From positions 50,424,042 through 50,484,041 of the forward strand of contig CM060734.1 of NCBI GenBank assembly GCA_030704615.1: DNA of 60,000 nt, given 5' to 3'. A program made the translations under genes and the position numbers. Source of the DNA: Takakia lepidozioides (Eukaryota > Streptophyta > Takakiopsida > Takakiales > Takakiaceae). Position 1 is the first letter of the stretch. Each line of letters starts with the position of its first letter. The notes under the pieces were generated by a model that was given only the letters and a program-made list of their open reading frames with translations, was not told the DNA's origin and searched no databases. This document shows, piece after piece, positions 13,401 through 24,475 of this stretch.

Positions 13401-16400
13401 AATATTTTGAGATGTCAAATTGCATATTATTTGGACAGTAAGTATGAGTGTATTGTACTCCATGTCTTTTGTCATTTTACTTCAATTAGCTTCTTGTAAA
13501 ATATTGCATTATCTACATGGGAGAGCAAGCATTTCTGATGAGACCATTTTTCTACCCTTAATCCCAACCCTCTACAAATGCCTCCCTGCTAGTTGAGCAA
13601 CATGTCTCAATGATCTCAAGCTGGATAGATTGAGACATGAATAGAGGCAAGGCTTCTAACAAGCAATCTTCAGCCAATTAGTACAGTTGTGGCATCCCAA
13701 ATCATACATGAGGGTGCAGATACTTCTTCCAATAGACGGAACGCACTTTGTGCTCCCCAGCTGTGCAAGCCTTTGTTGCACGATATGTTGCATTTCTAGT
13801 TTTTTCTCTTTGCACTGTTTAACCATAGTGAGTACTTAAATAACACTTTATGTGGTGAAGGAGCCTATCTATGAATGCAGGCAGGAGAGTGTGATTTCTA
13901 TTCTGAAAATAATTGTATGGTTGTGGGTATTTTTGCAGGCTCTCCTGGAGTTGTGTTCTGAAGAAGCAGTGGCTGCCAATGCAGCAGTGGACGTGTGCAT
14001 CACTCAAATAAAACATGTGCTCTCTTCCCGGCAGCTACCCCTCAATGCTTCTTCAGAAAGTATTGAACGAGCCTTCCATGCAATTGAGACATTTGTACAG
14101 GTAGCCTGCTGTCCATTCATTTGAGCTTCCAGTGCTGGAGGCAATTGTAACATGTGAGGTTCCACATCTGTTTTCTAGATAGATGCTTATTTAGTTAAAG
14201 GTCTTGTGCAAGCAGCAGAGCCAGAGAAATGAAATAAAAATGAAATGGTACTTTATAACGTCCGCAGAAAGCTCAAAGAGCTTATGGGACAAAATGGAAA
14301 ACAAATGAGAGAGAAACAACACCAGAGCCAAAAAACTACCGCTCGAGGGATTGTCTAAGGGTGAAGGCCTCGTGCAGGTAAGCTGCCAAGCATTTCTGAT
14401 CCTCATAGTGGACGACTTCAAAGAGAGATTGAGTTCCGCGGAATAGACAGTGGGGCTGAGAGAAAGCAGGATACAAGAAATGAAATGAAGTGGGGCTCTC
14501 AACAAGCTGCCCAATAACTATCAACACCAAGAGATTCTCCAAGCTGGAAGAAGTAAACGGATTAGTCCACTGGAGGCCAAAGATTTACTGCATAATGATG
14601 CCTCATGAAAGAGAAATGAAATGAAATGGTGCTTTATAACGTCCGCGGAAAGCTCATAGAGCTTATGGGACAAAATGGAAGGAAGAACATGAGAGAAAAT
14701 AGGAAAACCAGAGTCAGAGAAAAGAACTATTGTTCGAGTGATTGTCTAAGGGTGAATGCCTCGTGCAGGTAGGCTGCCAAACATCCAAAGAGACAAAAAA
14801 GAGCTTAATTACATCCACAGGAACTCTAGAGAGCCGAACAGACACAAATACAACAACACAACCAAAGAATAACTCAACTCTCAGACATAGCACAAAGGCC
14901 AAGTGCCTCATGCAGGTACCTCTGCTGAGGTGGGGAATCTCTACTAAGATTCCAGTGGAGTTCCAGGATCTCATAGGATGCAGGACTGTGCTGAGATTAT
15001 CCAAAGCCTTGGGAGGTGCGTGGAGAATTCCACACACAGGCAGGAAGGTATAATGATGGTTGTCTTGGATGATAAGGAACGTGTCTTGTAGAGTTGTCAT
15101 TTGGATCTGAGCTGGTTCATTCGTCCCCAAGTCTGTTGGGAGGCTCAGAAGGTCTATGGTACCAAGAGGGGAGTTTGAGACGAGAGGACCTGCAAGTGAA
15201 ATAGCAGACTGGTAGAAACAAAGTAATGTGTCCATCCTCTTGTTTGACAGGTTCTTTTGCATGGAAGAGCACAATTAAAGAAGATTTTAGGGGGTTCAGA
15301 AGCATCATCGAACAGCTCTGCAGTGGGTGAGGGTGACAGCAGTGAAGGTAAAGAGCACGCAGCCACACCAGCAACCTCCCCTGCAAGTTCAGGAAGTCCT
15401 GCTGAAGCAGAAAGCCAACTTTGCAATACAAGTCTTCCTGAAGTTTTAGCTCAAGCCGATATCTGGCTGAACCGTATGGAGCTTCTCCAGAGTTTGTTGG
15501 GGTCTGGGGTGACAGCATCTCTTGATGACATGGTTGACAAGGGCTCCGCAGCCCTGCTCCGAGATCGACTCATTTTTAACGAACGTTACAGTATGGGTGT
15601 CTATACATGCACTAAATGCAAGGTAGGAAAGTTCTTACCTTCCTTGGTATATTTATATGCATGTATGAGTTAGTCAAAGCCTCAATTAAATGGGTCATTT
15701 GCGCAGATCATCACCTAAGTCTTTATGGTTTTTGGTATGCTGGTCCAGTTTACCTTTTACATAAAGTCCAGTGCTTCTTTGACCACCTACAATCTCTCTA
15801 AGGGAATGCACCCATGTGGCAGTGTTTGGGTGCTTCTGGTGTACCCTTAGAAGGGTGGTCTGTCTTTCACCCAGCGCCCCTTGCCAACACATTCTAATAT
15901 ATTTTTAGATAAAGCTGCTTTGAGAATGACTTCCTTTGACTGGGCTGCAGATTGATGCTTTTCCGGTCTGGGAAGCATGGGGCCACGCACTACTTCGCAT
16001 AGAGCACTATGCTCAGGCTAGAGTGAAGTTCAAGTAAGTGCTTTGTACATCCTCTGGACCATACAGTTCTTGTATCCATCCTTTTTAATATCTTAAGAGT
16101 ATAGTTGATTCTATCAAGTCTCACGTCGTCCATCAATTTGCTATCCTTATCTACAGCTTTGCTTGCAGGCAAACACTCAGATTACACGATGGGGATCCAG
16201 CGCCAGTTGTACGGCAGATAATTCAGACCATGGAAGGAGGCCCACCAGCAGATGTGTGTGCTGCACGCTCCTTGTATGTGTTCCACTCCCCATGCTATGA
16301 TTTGTCTCACCCTGTGGATATTCTAGAGTCGTAAATAAGAACAAGGCAGTTTTTCATGCAGTATGAGAGCTGGCCATTACTGTCTGTTTGTGCTGCAGGT

Positions 16401-19400
16401 ATGTGCATATGGCAAAGAGTGTATCATCCTCCTCGGATGATTCTCTCTCAGCAGACTCTTATTTGAATGTCCTATACATGCCCTCCTTCACAAAGCAGGA
16501 GAGGTCACGCCGATCATCGGAAGATTCAGCAGACAGCCATCAAGCCTTCACTGCCCACATGGATGGAGATTTCACTTCTCGTAGTAATCTCGATGACATA
16601 CGCTATGAAGAATGCGTTTATTATCTACAAGAGGTAAGTAATTGGCAATGATTCATCTGTAAGTTCATGAAAATTCCGTGCTCCTGAGGTTCTGCAGCAA
16701 ACCTGGCTTGACAGTCACACTGCTTACAGATAGAGTGATGAGGAAGCAACTAATTGTGTGTGTTTGTGGATGGGGTGTCAGTATGCACGCCCGGACCTTC
16801 TACTCTTCATGTTCCGACATGGCCACTACAGCGACGCTTGCTCTCTTTTCTTCCCATCTGACAGTGTCCCACCCCCCCCGGCTCCATCTCCCTCCCTGAC
16901 CCAGGCAGCAGTGACCTCTCCACAAAGACCAGACCCTCTAGCCACGGATTATGGCTCATTGGATGAGCTCTGTGACCTTTGTGTTGCATATGGGGTTGTG
17001 GCTGTCCTTGAACGTGTCATAGCTGCTCGGAGCATTGGCTCAGGTAACCAGGAGTCTGTAGCCCAACATACAGCTGCTGGGCTCACACGGATCTGCACTT
17101 ACTTTGAGACACATCGACATTTTAACCATCTGTACAGGTTCCAGGTCAGCACATTTGGTCTTAACATGCTTGGATCTGCTACATGACATTTTATATTTTT
17201 GAAAGGCAGATGTAACAAAATAATATTAATGGGGTAAGGAAGAATAAATTCCCTCTCAATCTTGTTTGGGCAACCATTCTGTTCACAAGTACAACGCTTT
17301 GACCGAGTAGGTTCACCTCCCAGGTTGAATCTTTTCTTAACCTCACAAAAATCTAGATCCACGACCGCTCGTGTAGTGATGGAGTTGTCAATGAATGGGA
17401 TGCCTGCGCAACGCTCAATATGAAGTGTGATTGGTTGTTGAATGTAGGTCTTGAAGAAAGACTATGTGGCAGCAGGGCTGTGCTGCATTCAGCTCTTCTT
17501 GAATTCCCCTAATCAGGACGAAGCCCTACGCCACTTGGAACGGGCAAAGGTTTGCTTTATTTTTGTCTATCACATATAATTTTGACAGGATTGTAGAATT
17601 TTTTTTGTAGTGAACTAGGCTGTGAATTTGATCATTTCACTGAGTTAATGTGGCACATTGGTGTAAAAGCTGACCTTCTGACACACTGATTTTCCTGTCA
17701 CTATCCTCCTGAAAATTGATCTCTTTTTCTCGTTTTCCCCTTTTTTCTGTTGCAAGGAAAAGGAAAAGGAGACAGAAGAAACATAAAGTGCAGCATAACC
17801 AGTGGGGGTGGTCAAGCTAACTACCTTCTGAGAAAAGGGCAGCCAGGAGTCTCTTTCTTTCTCTTGTAGTTCTCCTTCGTCTGACAGGCTCTCAGACTTC
17901 CCGTGGGGTGTAATAATTTTCCTTCCTCTTAGTCTCCCCCTGCTTTCAATTGAGAGCTCTGTTCCCTTGAACTGCTGGTTATAGGGCCACAAGGCTAAAA
18001 CAAGAAATCTCATGAGTACAATTCACGCCAGAAGAGAACTTGAAAGGAATCAGATGTCCATGGCAGGTGCACTTTGATGAAGGTTTATTAGCACGCCAGC
18101 AAGCAGGAGAGCAGCCCAAAGGTGTCACCAAGGCTGCTCGTGGAAAGCTACCCTCCCAGAAGCTTACTGAAGAGGAACTCATCAAATTCACTGCCCGAAT
18201 CTCCATACAGGTGAGTTCACCTCATACACGGTGGAAGCATGCCAGCTTTTTGTTGATTGCTTGCCTTCCACCTCTCAAAGGCTCAATCTGATATTGGTGG
18301 AGATATGGTCGTGCAGATAGATGTAGTCCGCACATTTGGTGACAGCGAAGGGCCCCCATGGAAGCATTCTCTGTTCGGGAATCCTAACGATGTGGACACT
18401 ACCAAGTATGTGTGTCTCTTGATGTTGTTTTCTTCTCGTCTTTTTTTGTGGGTGGTTGAGCATGAACCAGGCTCTGTCGTTGCCGAGCCTGTTTGGATGC
18501 CAGCCTCTTATTGCATTCTCGTATTTGAAGATGTGGAAGTATAGAATTTTCCTTCAGAAGATTCTCTCCTCACTATGTAAAATATAAAACTTCCACTGTT
18601 GTTTGCCCATCAAATGAAGGTATCAGAATGTCATGGGGAACAGGGTGAGCAGTATATGTTACTGTCAAACCACTTGATTCAGGAGGAGTCCATTGTAGGG
18701 CATGGACGTAAGTTAACAGCCCCCTAGGTTAATGAACAAGATGGAGAACCACTAAAACTGCTGCAAGCTGAGGTTCATCTCTCTAATCTGTTTTTGCAGA
18801 CGTAGATGTGAAGTTGGGGAGGCATTAGTGGAGAAGAACTTTGATCTGGCCTTTCAGATCATCTATGACTTCAGCCTTCCTGGTATGCTATCAATCTTTT
18901 GCTTGATGCTCTGTACTGGGGTACCAAAACTGAAAATTGATTGACACTGTTGTTCAATTGTGGCAGTGAAGGATCTGTACAATCATCCCTCTAGGGACAT
19001 TATGACCATGATCCCAAAATTCGTCATATATTCTTAGAGGTTTCTTTTGAAGAACAGACTCATTAAATTTCATAACAAGTTTACCAAAATCATGGGCAAC
19101 TCTGTGGTGGACCTCTTATATTCTCAAACATAGTACGATGCTCATGAGACAGGATACCATGTGAGAATTTGTCAGTATTCAGTTGTCATATGGCCCCCTT
19201 ACTGAAGCTTAAATTTAAGATACCAAGCTAAGTGAAGGCCAGCCTGTTGTTGAAAACTTGATGCATTACCCCCCTAACTGGCATTGGCATTGGCATTTGT
19301 CTATGGGGATGCAGCAGTGCACATATATGCAGGCGTTGCTGCATCATTAGCTGAGAAAAAGAAGAGTAGTCACTTGACTGAGCTCTTGCGCAACATCAAG

Positions 19401-22341
19401 GGCACCATTGAAGATGACGACTGGGACCAGGTCTGGAGGAGCCTCTCTCTTACTGCAGTTTTATAATCGAAACTTAGGTTTTCTGAACTCCTATGTGTCT
19501 GTTAGGAAACTAGACCTGTCCTCAGTCTAGAGATATTGACAGGAAGCTTCTATTCACAAGCAGCAGTACAAAAGCTTGACAGCTGAATAATACAGGAATT
19601 AGCTAGTACTAACAAGATGAGAGAACTGGAGCCTGGAAGCTCCCTTGCTCCCTACTACAAAGGAAAGCTAATAGAGTTGACTGTAGATGCTGGACTTCTC
19701 CTCCTCCTCGCTGCAATCTACTAGGCTAGCACATCAAACTAGATGGTAGAAGAAGTGCTGGGCATTGCCTCAGCCTCTCCCTATATCCTATTCAGGTTCT
19801 CTGGAACCTTCTGGCAGGAACCATCCCTAGCCGTGAAAAAACCCTAACAGTCCCAATGGTTAACTAAATCTGAGCTGACTTTTGACACTTCCACTCAGCA
19901 AGGATTGAGGTTTAACCCGATTAGTTGCATGCATCTAGAATGCCTTTCTTTAGATAGTGCCTTGGTGAGTGCATCGGCTGCCATGTCCTCAGTCTGACAG
20001 AAAACCAACTCAATCTGCAAACCAATATTTTCTCTAATGAAATGATGTTTGGTATCTATGTGTTTGGTTCGTGGATTTTTGGAGCCAATGCTGCTCCTGT
20101 TATCAGCATGCATTTTTGCTGGTTGTTCTTGACTGAAGCCAAGTTCACCAAGAAGCCTTCGAATCCAAATGGCTTCTTTGGTTGCATGAGTTAGAGCCAT
20201 ATATGTACTCATAAAAGACGTTGTTTGCCGTAGCCTTGTGGCCATTGAGCCATATACTCTGACTGAGACAAAGATAGAGCAGTGCTCTGCTGTCTTTTGC
20301 TGCTCCAGCTCACAGCACCTCCACTCATTACAAAACAGTAGAAAACTAGACCTGTCTAAAATTCAGATACGCCCAGTACATGGGCCACCAGCGTAATCAC
20401 ACCTTCTGGCCCAACTCCTACCCATCCTCAGTCTAGAGATATTGACAGGAAGCTTCTATTCACAGGCAGCAGTACAAAAGCTTGACAGCTGAATAATACA
20501 GGAATTAGCTAGTACGAACAAGATGAGAAAACTGGAGCCTGGAAGCTCCCTTGCTCCCTACTACAAAGGAAAGCTAATAGAGTTGACTGTAGATGCTGGA
20601 CTTCTCCTCCTCCTCTCTATAATCTACTAGGATTGCACATCAAACTAGATGGTAGAAGTGCTGGGCATTGCCTCAGCCTCTCCTATATCCTACACAGGTT
20701 CTCTGGAACCTTCTGGTGGAACCTTCTGGTAGGAACAATCCCTAGCCATCAAAAAACCTTAACAGTCCCAATGGTTACCTAAATCTGAGCTGACTTTCAA
20801 CAGCGCTTGTCTGGTCCATGGGCACATGATTATGCTCCTGTTTTGCAGAACTGATCAGTCAGGAACAATTTGTTATGATGACTGGGTCCGCAATTAGTTT
20901 GCTCCTCTGGAAGGTTGAGTACCTTCCAGCTGTCAACTCACTATGTCAGGCATTTTTTGAGTCATTAGGTCGTGGTTGGGATATATGGGGAGTGTTCGAT
21001 GCAAAGAAGGAGTCTGAGTACCTGGAGATCAGAATGATTGTTTGTTTTGGCATCACCGGTGTGCATGCTGCTTTGTGTGTCAAAGAATTTGTCAGACTTC
21101 TGGTACTTGAGACTTGCTAGATTGGGTACCGGTGTGTGGATGGAGCAGGTTTTGGGTGCTGCAATAAATGTGTATGCCAATCGGCACAGAGAACGCCCTG
21201 ACCGGCTCATCGATATGCTCTCAAGTAGCCACAGGTATGTCACCTGCCATCTCTTCACTCCCATGGATAGGAATGTTGTTGGCTCGGCAGTTCCAGGTTT
21301 TAGTTTCCTCGTTCTGTGAATTGCTGCATACAGGAGGGGTTAGTATTCTGCAGGGACAATGCTCTCCATGGTACATCGCAGCCAACATAAACAGGAAAGA
21401 GTACACCAATTCCCCTCTCTCCCTCTTCCCTTCTAGTGTCTGGGAGCTTTTTCCCAGCACAAGGAGAGTGTTTTGACTGTTATTCAGATTTTGAAGGTAT
21501 GTTGTGCTTATTGTGATGCGTGATTGTACAGGAAAGTGTTAGCATGTGTGATTTGTGGTCGCCTGAAGACTGCCTTCCAAATAGCTTCTCGCAGTGGTAC
21601 TATGTCCGATGTACAATATGTCGCACACGTGGTAAACTATTTCACTCCTTTCCATCATTCATGTGGTGTTAAATTTAACCAAACTATCCAAGGAAACATA
21701 TTTGTGCATGGTCATTGACAGACATGAGGGCAATGAGGATTGGACTCCTCTTCTTGTTAGAAGGTTTTCCTTCACACTGAATTACTAAACTGTGAGTTCT
21801 GACTTCTGGGAGGGAAAACTGCTCCAAGCTCCTTGCTATGTGAGCAAGTAGTAAGGAGACGAGTTTGCAGTTTCCAGCAAGGACTTTTTTGGTGGAGATA
21901 TCTTCCCAGATGGACACATAAACTTCCTGTGCAAATTGCACAGAAGACGTGGATTCACAAATCCACAATCTCTAGAATTAAAAGGGGCCCACTGGCAAGT
22001 GAATACACAACCTTGCCGGTGGTGATGGTTATGGACCTGGAGTCAAACAATCTGATTGCAGTGTAGCATTTCTGTAGACTTGGAAAACATTTTCAATTTT
22101 GAGATGCTTGTTCATTTCCAGGTAGTGGATGGGACAGTAGTAGGGGCTAACTGAAGTTTGATTTGATCAAGAATTCTCGCCTTGACATCTGACTACTAGT
22201 TGCTTCATGGAGTAGGAGAAAATTGTGGATTAGTCAGAGCCATATAAATGCGCTTTTGTGTGGATTTTGTGACAGGCACGACACTCAGGCTCACTGGCAG
22301 TGGAGGATTTGTGCAAGCAGTGGCTGGCCCACTCACACTAA
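191..22341 (+). CDS. ZFYVE26/spastizin-like large protein, 33 C-terminal exons (5' part outside window)
   Basis: This is the plant family of Arabidopsis At2g25730, annotated as a zinc finger FYVE domain protein related to animal ZFYVE26 (spastizin). I placed the exons by following the conserved family sequence and GT-AG borders. The 33 exons sum to 6282 nt, an exact multiple of three, giving 2093 residues and a TAA stop at 22339-22341; no exon is interrupted. The first visible exon corresponds roughly to residue 430 of the ~2460-residue Arabidopsis protein, so the N-terminus should lie left of the window. Landmarks are CVEQLCDQLCYR (exon 1), KRQFLSG (9), VISACVPPVYPPR (12), ALPLPWQQRCS (18), YTCTKCK (21), FMFRHGHY (25), WKHSLFGNPND (28) and the C-terminal CKQWLA (33). 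I see no FYVE finger, as expected for the plant proteins. Animal spastizin acts in endolysosomal membrane recycling; the plant role is inferred at best. Six transposon insertions sit in introns, none in exons. Confidence 0.92.
7540..7701 (-). repeat. LINE 3'-tail type repeat, two tandem copies, interrupted by a LINE
   Basis: Both copies begin (on +) with repeated GAAATG units and continue as ggtactttataa, then gtctgcggaaagctc and an agagcttatgg-like run. On the minus strand this is a GAGCTTTCCGC...TTATAAAG segment followed by an ATTTC-rich tail. The same segment recurs at 10826, 14226, 14614 and 29893, downstream of LINE coding ends at 14.2 and 14.7 kb, so it is best read as a LINE 3' untranslated end. 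The right part of this copy continues at 9187-9260, separated from the left part by the LINE at 7717-9171. Confidence 0.6.
7702..9186 (-). mobile_element. LINE family A, 5'-truncated ORF2 end, with target-site duplication
   Basis: A long minus-strand frame (about 9150 down to 8034) encodes the C-terminal part of a non-LTR retrotransposon reverse transcriptase protein: the post-RT region with FSSNCNWDAHI and KTMLCRVIRPALEYGSAIW, then a CPLCG...HFLIHCPGF zinc-knuckle-like motif (Cys-x2-Cys...His-x4-Cys), ending ATANNVL. The catalytic RT core is missing, so this is a 5'-truncated copy. The element proper spans about 7717-9171 and is flanked by a 15-base duplication, ggaaaaaacaagaga, at 7702-7716 and 9172-9186. 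The last ~310 bases are present twice in tandem (7717-8026 and 8027-8337). It lies in an intron, antisense to the host gene. Confidence 0.85.
9746..14100 (+). CDS. ZFYVE26-like gene, visible exons 14-20
   Basis: Exons read as 9746-9973, 10146-10236, 10452-10529, 11372-11662, 12361-12558, 12906-13394 and 13939-14100. Exon 14 ends in the strong donor GTACGT, which splits a Lys codon and restores the conserved ALKYLHRWELDAA. Exon 17 holds EGLALRLAGKGAVSAALDVA and the ELQGRQLVKLL helix region; exon 19 holds RAFSW, the basic KRKLG stretch and WEAMAGI, all conserved in the family. The introns before exons 14, 17 and 18 carry LINE insertions, yet the exons remain intact and in phase, which indicates a functional gene. 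Confidence 0.88.
10826..11200 (-). mobile_element. LINE fragments (3'-tail repeat plus LINE-A C-terminal end)
   Basis: Positions 10826-10870 repeat the GAAATG...ctttataatgtccgcggaaagctc tail. After a 75-base stretch, 10952-11195 match the LINE-A coding end on the minus strand, covering residues from QALLGPSYWANHTQQVDACVK to the region equivalent to ATANNV. There are small indels relative to the 8 kb copy, so it is not functional. It sits in the intron before exon 17 of the ZFYVE26-like gene, antisense to it. Confidence 0.7.
11966..12065 (-). mobile_element. 68-base LINE-A tail insertion with 16-base target-site duplication
   Basis: The insert 11982-12049 is the last ~65 bases of the LINE-A coding end, read on the minus strand. 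It is bounded by two exact copies of ttttgttaagcataga at 11966-11981 and 12050-12065. Such duplications are the hallmark of target-primed reverse transcription. It lies in the intron before exon 18. Confidence 0.85.
14220..14800 (-). mobile_element. LINE family B 3' ends, two copies
   Basis: Two minus-strand copies (14226-~14545 and 14614-~14790) each end in the GAGCTTTCYGCGGACGTTATAAAG...ATTTC tail. Upstream of the tail they encode the last residues of a LINE ORF; readable pieces in the first copy are KIRNAWQL- and LHFISCILLS-like in shifted frames. The same coding end appears more legibly on the plus strand at 46.5-46.75 kb (EVFHYEDQKCLAAYLHEA). They lie antisense in the intron before exon 21. 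Confidence 0.6.
15251..22341 (+). CDS. ZFYVE26-like gene, visible exons 21-33 with stop
   Basis: Exons read as 15251-15622, 15951-16033, 16169-16273, 16399-16633, 16782-17144, 17448-17549, 18067-18210, 18317-18405, 18800-18882, 19315-19430, 21149-21234, 21532-21631 and 22276-22341. This is the most conserved part of the family. It includes LGSGVTASLDDMVDK, VYTCTKCK followed by IDAFPVWEAWGHALL, DDSLSADSYLNVLYMPS, LCCIQLFLNSP, LTEEELIKFTARISIQ, EKNFDLAFQIIYDF, IKGTIEDDDWDQ, RPDRLIDMLSSSHRKVLAC and DVQYVAH. The last exon is only 22 codons and was missed by simple ORF calling: it reads ARHSGSLAVEDLCKQWLAHSH then TAA. The 1.7 kb intron before exon 31 holds a Copia remnant. Confidence 0.9.
19500..20802 (-). 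mobile_element. Degenerate Ty1/Copia element: two LTRs around an RNase H remnant
   Basis: Two direct repeats, 19500-19887 and about 20335-20802, share long near-identical runs (for example agagatattgacaggaagct). The left copy starts TG and ends CA. Between them, minus-strand 20245-19895 encodes the C-terminal RNase H end of a Copia polyprotein (YMALTHATKEAIWIRRLLGE, then KHIDTKHHFIRE and DMAADALTK). Element order on the minus strand is therefore 5' LTR, tiny interior, RNase H end, 3' LTR; almost all of the polyprotein is deleted. The right LTR has ~75 bases that the left lacks. I found no clear target-site duplication. The whole element lies antisense in the intron before exon 31. Confidence 0.75.
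20194..20256 (-). mobile_element. 43-base LINE-A tail insertion inside the Copia remnant
   Basis: Insert 20204-20246 matches the extreme 3' end of LINE-A on the minus strand. It is flanked by gagccatata at 20194-20203 and 20247-20256. It interrupts the Copia RNase H reading frame just before YMALTHATKEA, so it is younger than that element. Confidence 0.8.
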
Positions 22342-22562
22342 ACTCACCACTTACAAGTTGTACATCAATTTTGTCATAACCTGTACCCCTTTCTCTGCTT
22401 CTGGAACTACATGCCAGCTTTCGTCAACATTTAGTCCCACATAACCGGCATTTGCGTAGGCTGCAGTAATTTCAAACTGAGTTTCTCATGCCCTGGTGCC
22501 CTGGCCCTCACTTCTGGAGGGTAGTGGGTATGCCCTCAATGTTGAGTATCGCACTTGCATTC
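22342..22562. other. 3' flank of the ZFYVE26-like gene
   Basis: About 220 bases between the stop codon and the first dispersed repeat. It presumably contains the 3' untranslated region; I see no other gene or repeat and no classic AATAAA signal that I would rely on. Confidence 0.4.
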
Positions 22563-23792
22563 ACAGAAAAGAGCACAAACCTTTGCATTCGAGCACAATA
22601 GTTTGATATTTAAAATTGTTATCAAGATTAAATAGAATGTTCAGACTTCCACTGTGCGCTATCTTATGGAGTGACTTTTCAAACTGAATATTATGCTTTC
22701 CTCCTCAAGAGACAATGGAGTATAGCTTGTGATGCAGAGTATACCTTTTCACTGCCAGGTGCTATTAAACTGTTGGGTCCATGCTTGGTTGCCCGTGGCT
22801 TGGGATGCCCCATCTTGGGACGTCATCATTCCTCCATATATATTACTTGAAATTCTACTCTGTGGATGATTGGAAAGGCTCCCCATGAGGAGTTTTCTAA
22901 GACAAGTAACTCACTCAATTTGACTCCCATTTGGTCTCTGGTCTCTACTTTCCTTCCTTGGTCCCCCTTGGTCTTCTGGGACTCCGAGGGTGTGCCGTCC
23001 TTGTCTGGAAGGTTGGGATGACATCTTGGAGAATTGACTCACATTTGGCCTCTCTCTACTGTTTGTTTAGGATATCTGGAAAACCCGGATCAATGTTTAA
23101 TACGAAGGTAAGTCTTACTGCCAACGTCAGCCCCTGACAGAGGTAGGTTCTGTCCCTTTGTGTTCCGCTCAAACTGGGCGCGGGGTCAACGGCTACAAGG
23201 CTACGGCAAAAACCGTCTTATGAGTACATTCTCTACTGTTTGTTTTCTGTAATTCTGTGTTGTTCTGCTCGGCCACCCCTTAGGGACAGCAAATTTCTTT
23301 CTCTTCTGATGCTGCTACAGTGTTTGTGGCTGCCACTCCTCATTCTGAGCTGTCCCTGATATATTGTGTGGAAACAGACCGCCATTACTTTATAGGGACC
23401 ATAAATACGCGCAGTGCCATAGTTTATGCAGATTAAGCCAATTACAAGTTTCTCTTCTTGCCTGCGTTTGTCTTGTATGTCTTGAGTGAGAGATGGGGTT
23501 CTGCTAGAGGATATAATAGTTTTGTCCACTAGCACCTATGGGGCCCTGATGGAGGTAAGGTGGACTAGTCTGATTTGTGCTTTTTGGACAAATTCTGTGT
23601 TTGTAGTAAGGGCAGTTTATGTGCACTTGGAGCCGCGTCAGGTTGCTACCCTTTCACCCAGCTAGAAAGAGGATGAACATAAGTTGTGGAAACTTGTTAG
23701 GATCTCATTTCTGATTTTGTGGGTTTGTTTGAACTTCTTTGGAACAGCTGAGAAACAAGAGGCCCTTCGTGCTATCATGCTCCTGCTTTGTC
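22563..23792 (+). repeat. Dispersed ~1.05 kb repeat, copy R1 (with LINE insertion)
   Basis: This segment matches 26927-27998 almost base for base apart from small indels, starting at acagaaaagagcacaaacc and ending at ctgctttgtc. An inverted partial copy lies at about 24470-25050. The copy carries a 161-base LINE-A insertion at 23069-23229 that the 27 kb copy lacks. No convincing coding sequence is visible; probably a non-autonomous element or segmental duplicate of unknown type. Confidence 0.8.
23053..23245 (+). mobile_element. 161-base LINE-A tail insertion with 16-base duplication
   Basis: The insert 23069-23229 carries the LINE-A coding end on the plus strand, from the IWKTRIN-like region to the final TTATGAGTACAT. 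It is bounded by tctctactgtttgttt at 23053-23068 and 23230-23245. The paralogous repeat at about 27415-27433 carries this sequence once with no insert, so it is the empty site. Confidence 0.88.
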
Positions 23793-23999
23793 GGATCTGG
23801 GTCTGCTGTGGCCCACTGCACCCATGGTGGGAGCTGATATCTTTGGCTTCAACTTTGATACAACAGAGAAGCTTTGCATCCGGTGGACACAGGCGGAGGA
23901 GTTCATCCCTTCTCCAGAGATCAATATGATATGTGCAGTCCCCCACAGGAGTTCTATCGTTGGATGTCCGTCACTGAAATAGCCCGGTTGGTATTCTGG

Positions 24000-24475
24000 T
24001 GACGATACCCTCTCTTACACAAAGGCAAGCAATGTCTGGGCTAAATCTGTAGAATCCATTCAGGTCGCGGTACTCAAAGAAAGCACGTCAGCTTGTTCTA
24101 GAACAGCTAATGTGGCTATTCGGGGCGAGTTTGGCATACTCCCTTAAGCTCTCGACGTGATGAATTCAAGGTCAGATGGTGGGGTCAGTATCTGAATATT
24201 TCTCCAGAAGAATTGACCCCCTGGATGAAGCTGACCTGGAGGGGGTTGTGTCCAAAGCCATTTCTGATGCCCAAAGACTCCGATGAAAATGAAGTTAGGC
24301 ATAATACTTCCCTGAACTTGTTTCCAGTCTGTGCCATCTGGCGAGGACCGTAAGGAGGATCTGAAGGGCTTACCTACCCTCAGAACTAGACTGAAATTTA
24401 AACTCGGGGTGGAAGCCGACCTTTGAACAATAGACAGAGTACTTGCCCGATGTGCGGGAAGAATCTGCAGAAACC
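24000..24475 (+). mobile_element. LINE-A fragment, mid ORF2, degenerate
   Basis: Plus-strand translation in shifting frames gives SIQVAVLKE, ACSRTANVAIRGEFGI and LKGLPTLRTRLKFKLG, which match the LINE-A copy at 8-9 kb (SIQVGVLKE, TANVAVRGEFGI, LKGLPTLGTRLKFKL). It contains several frameshifts, stops and a deletion, so it is a relic. Confidence 0.75.
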
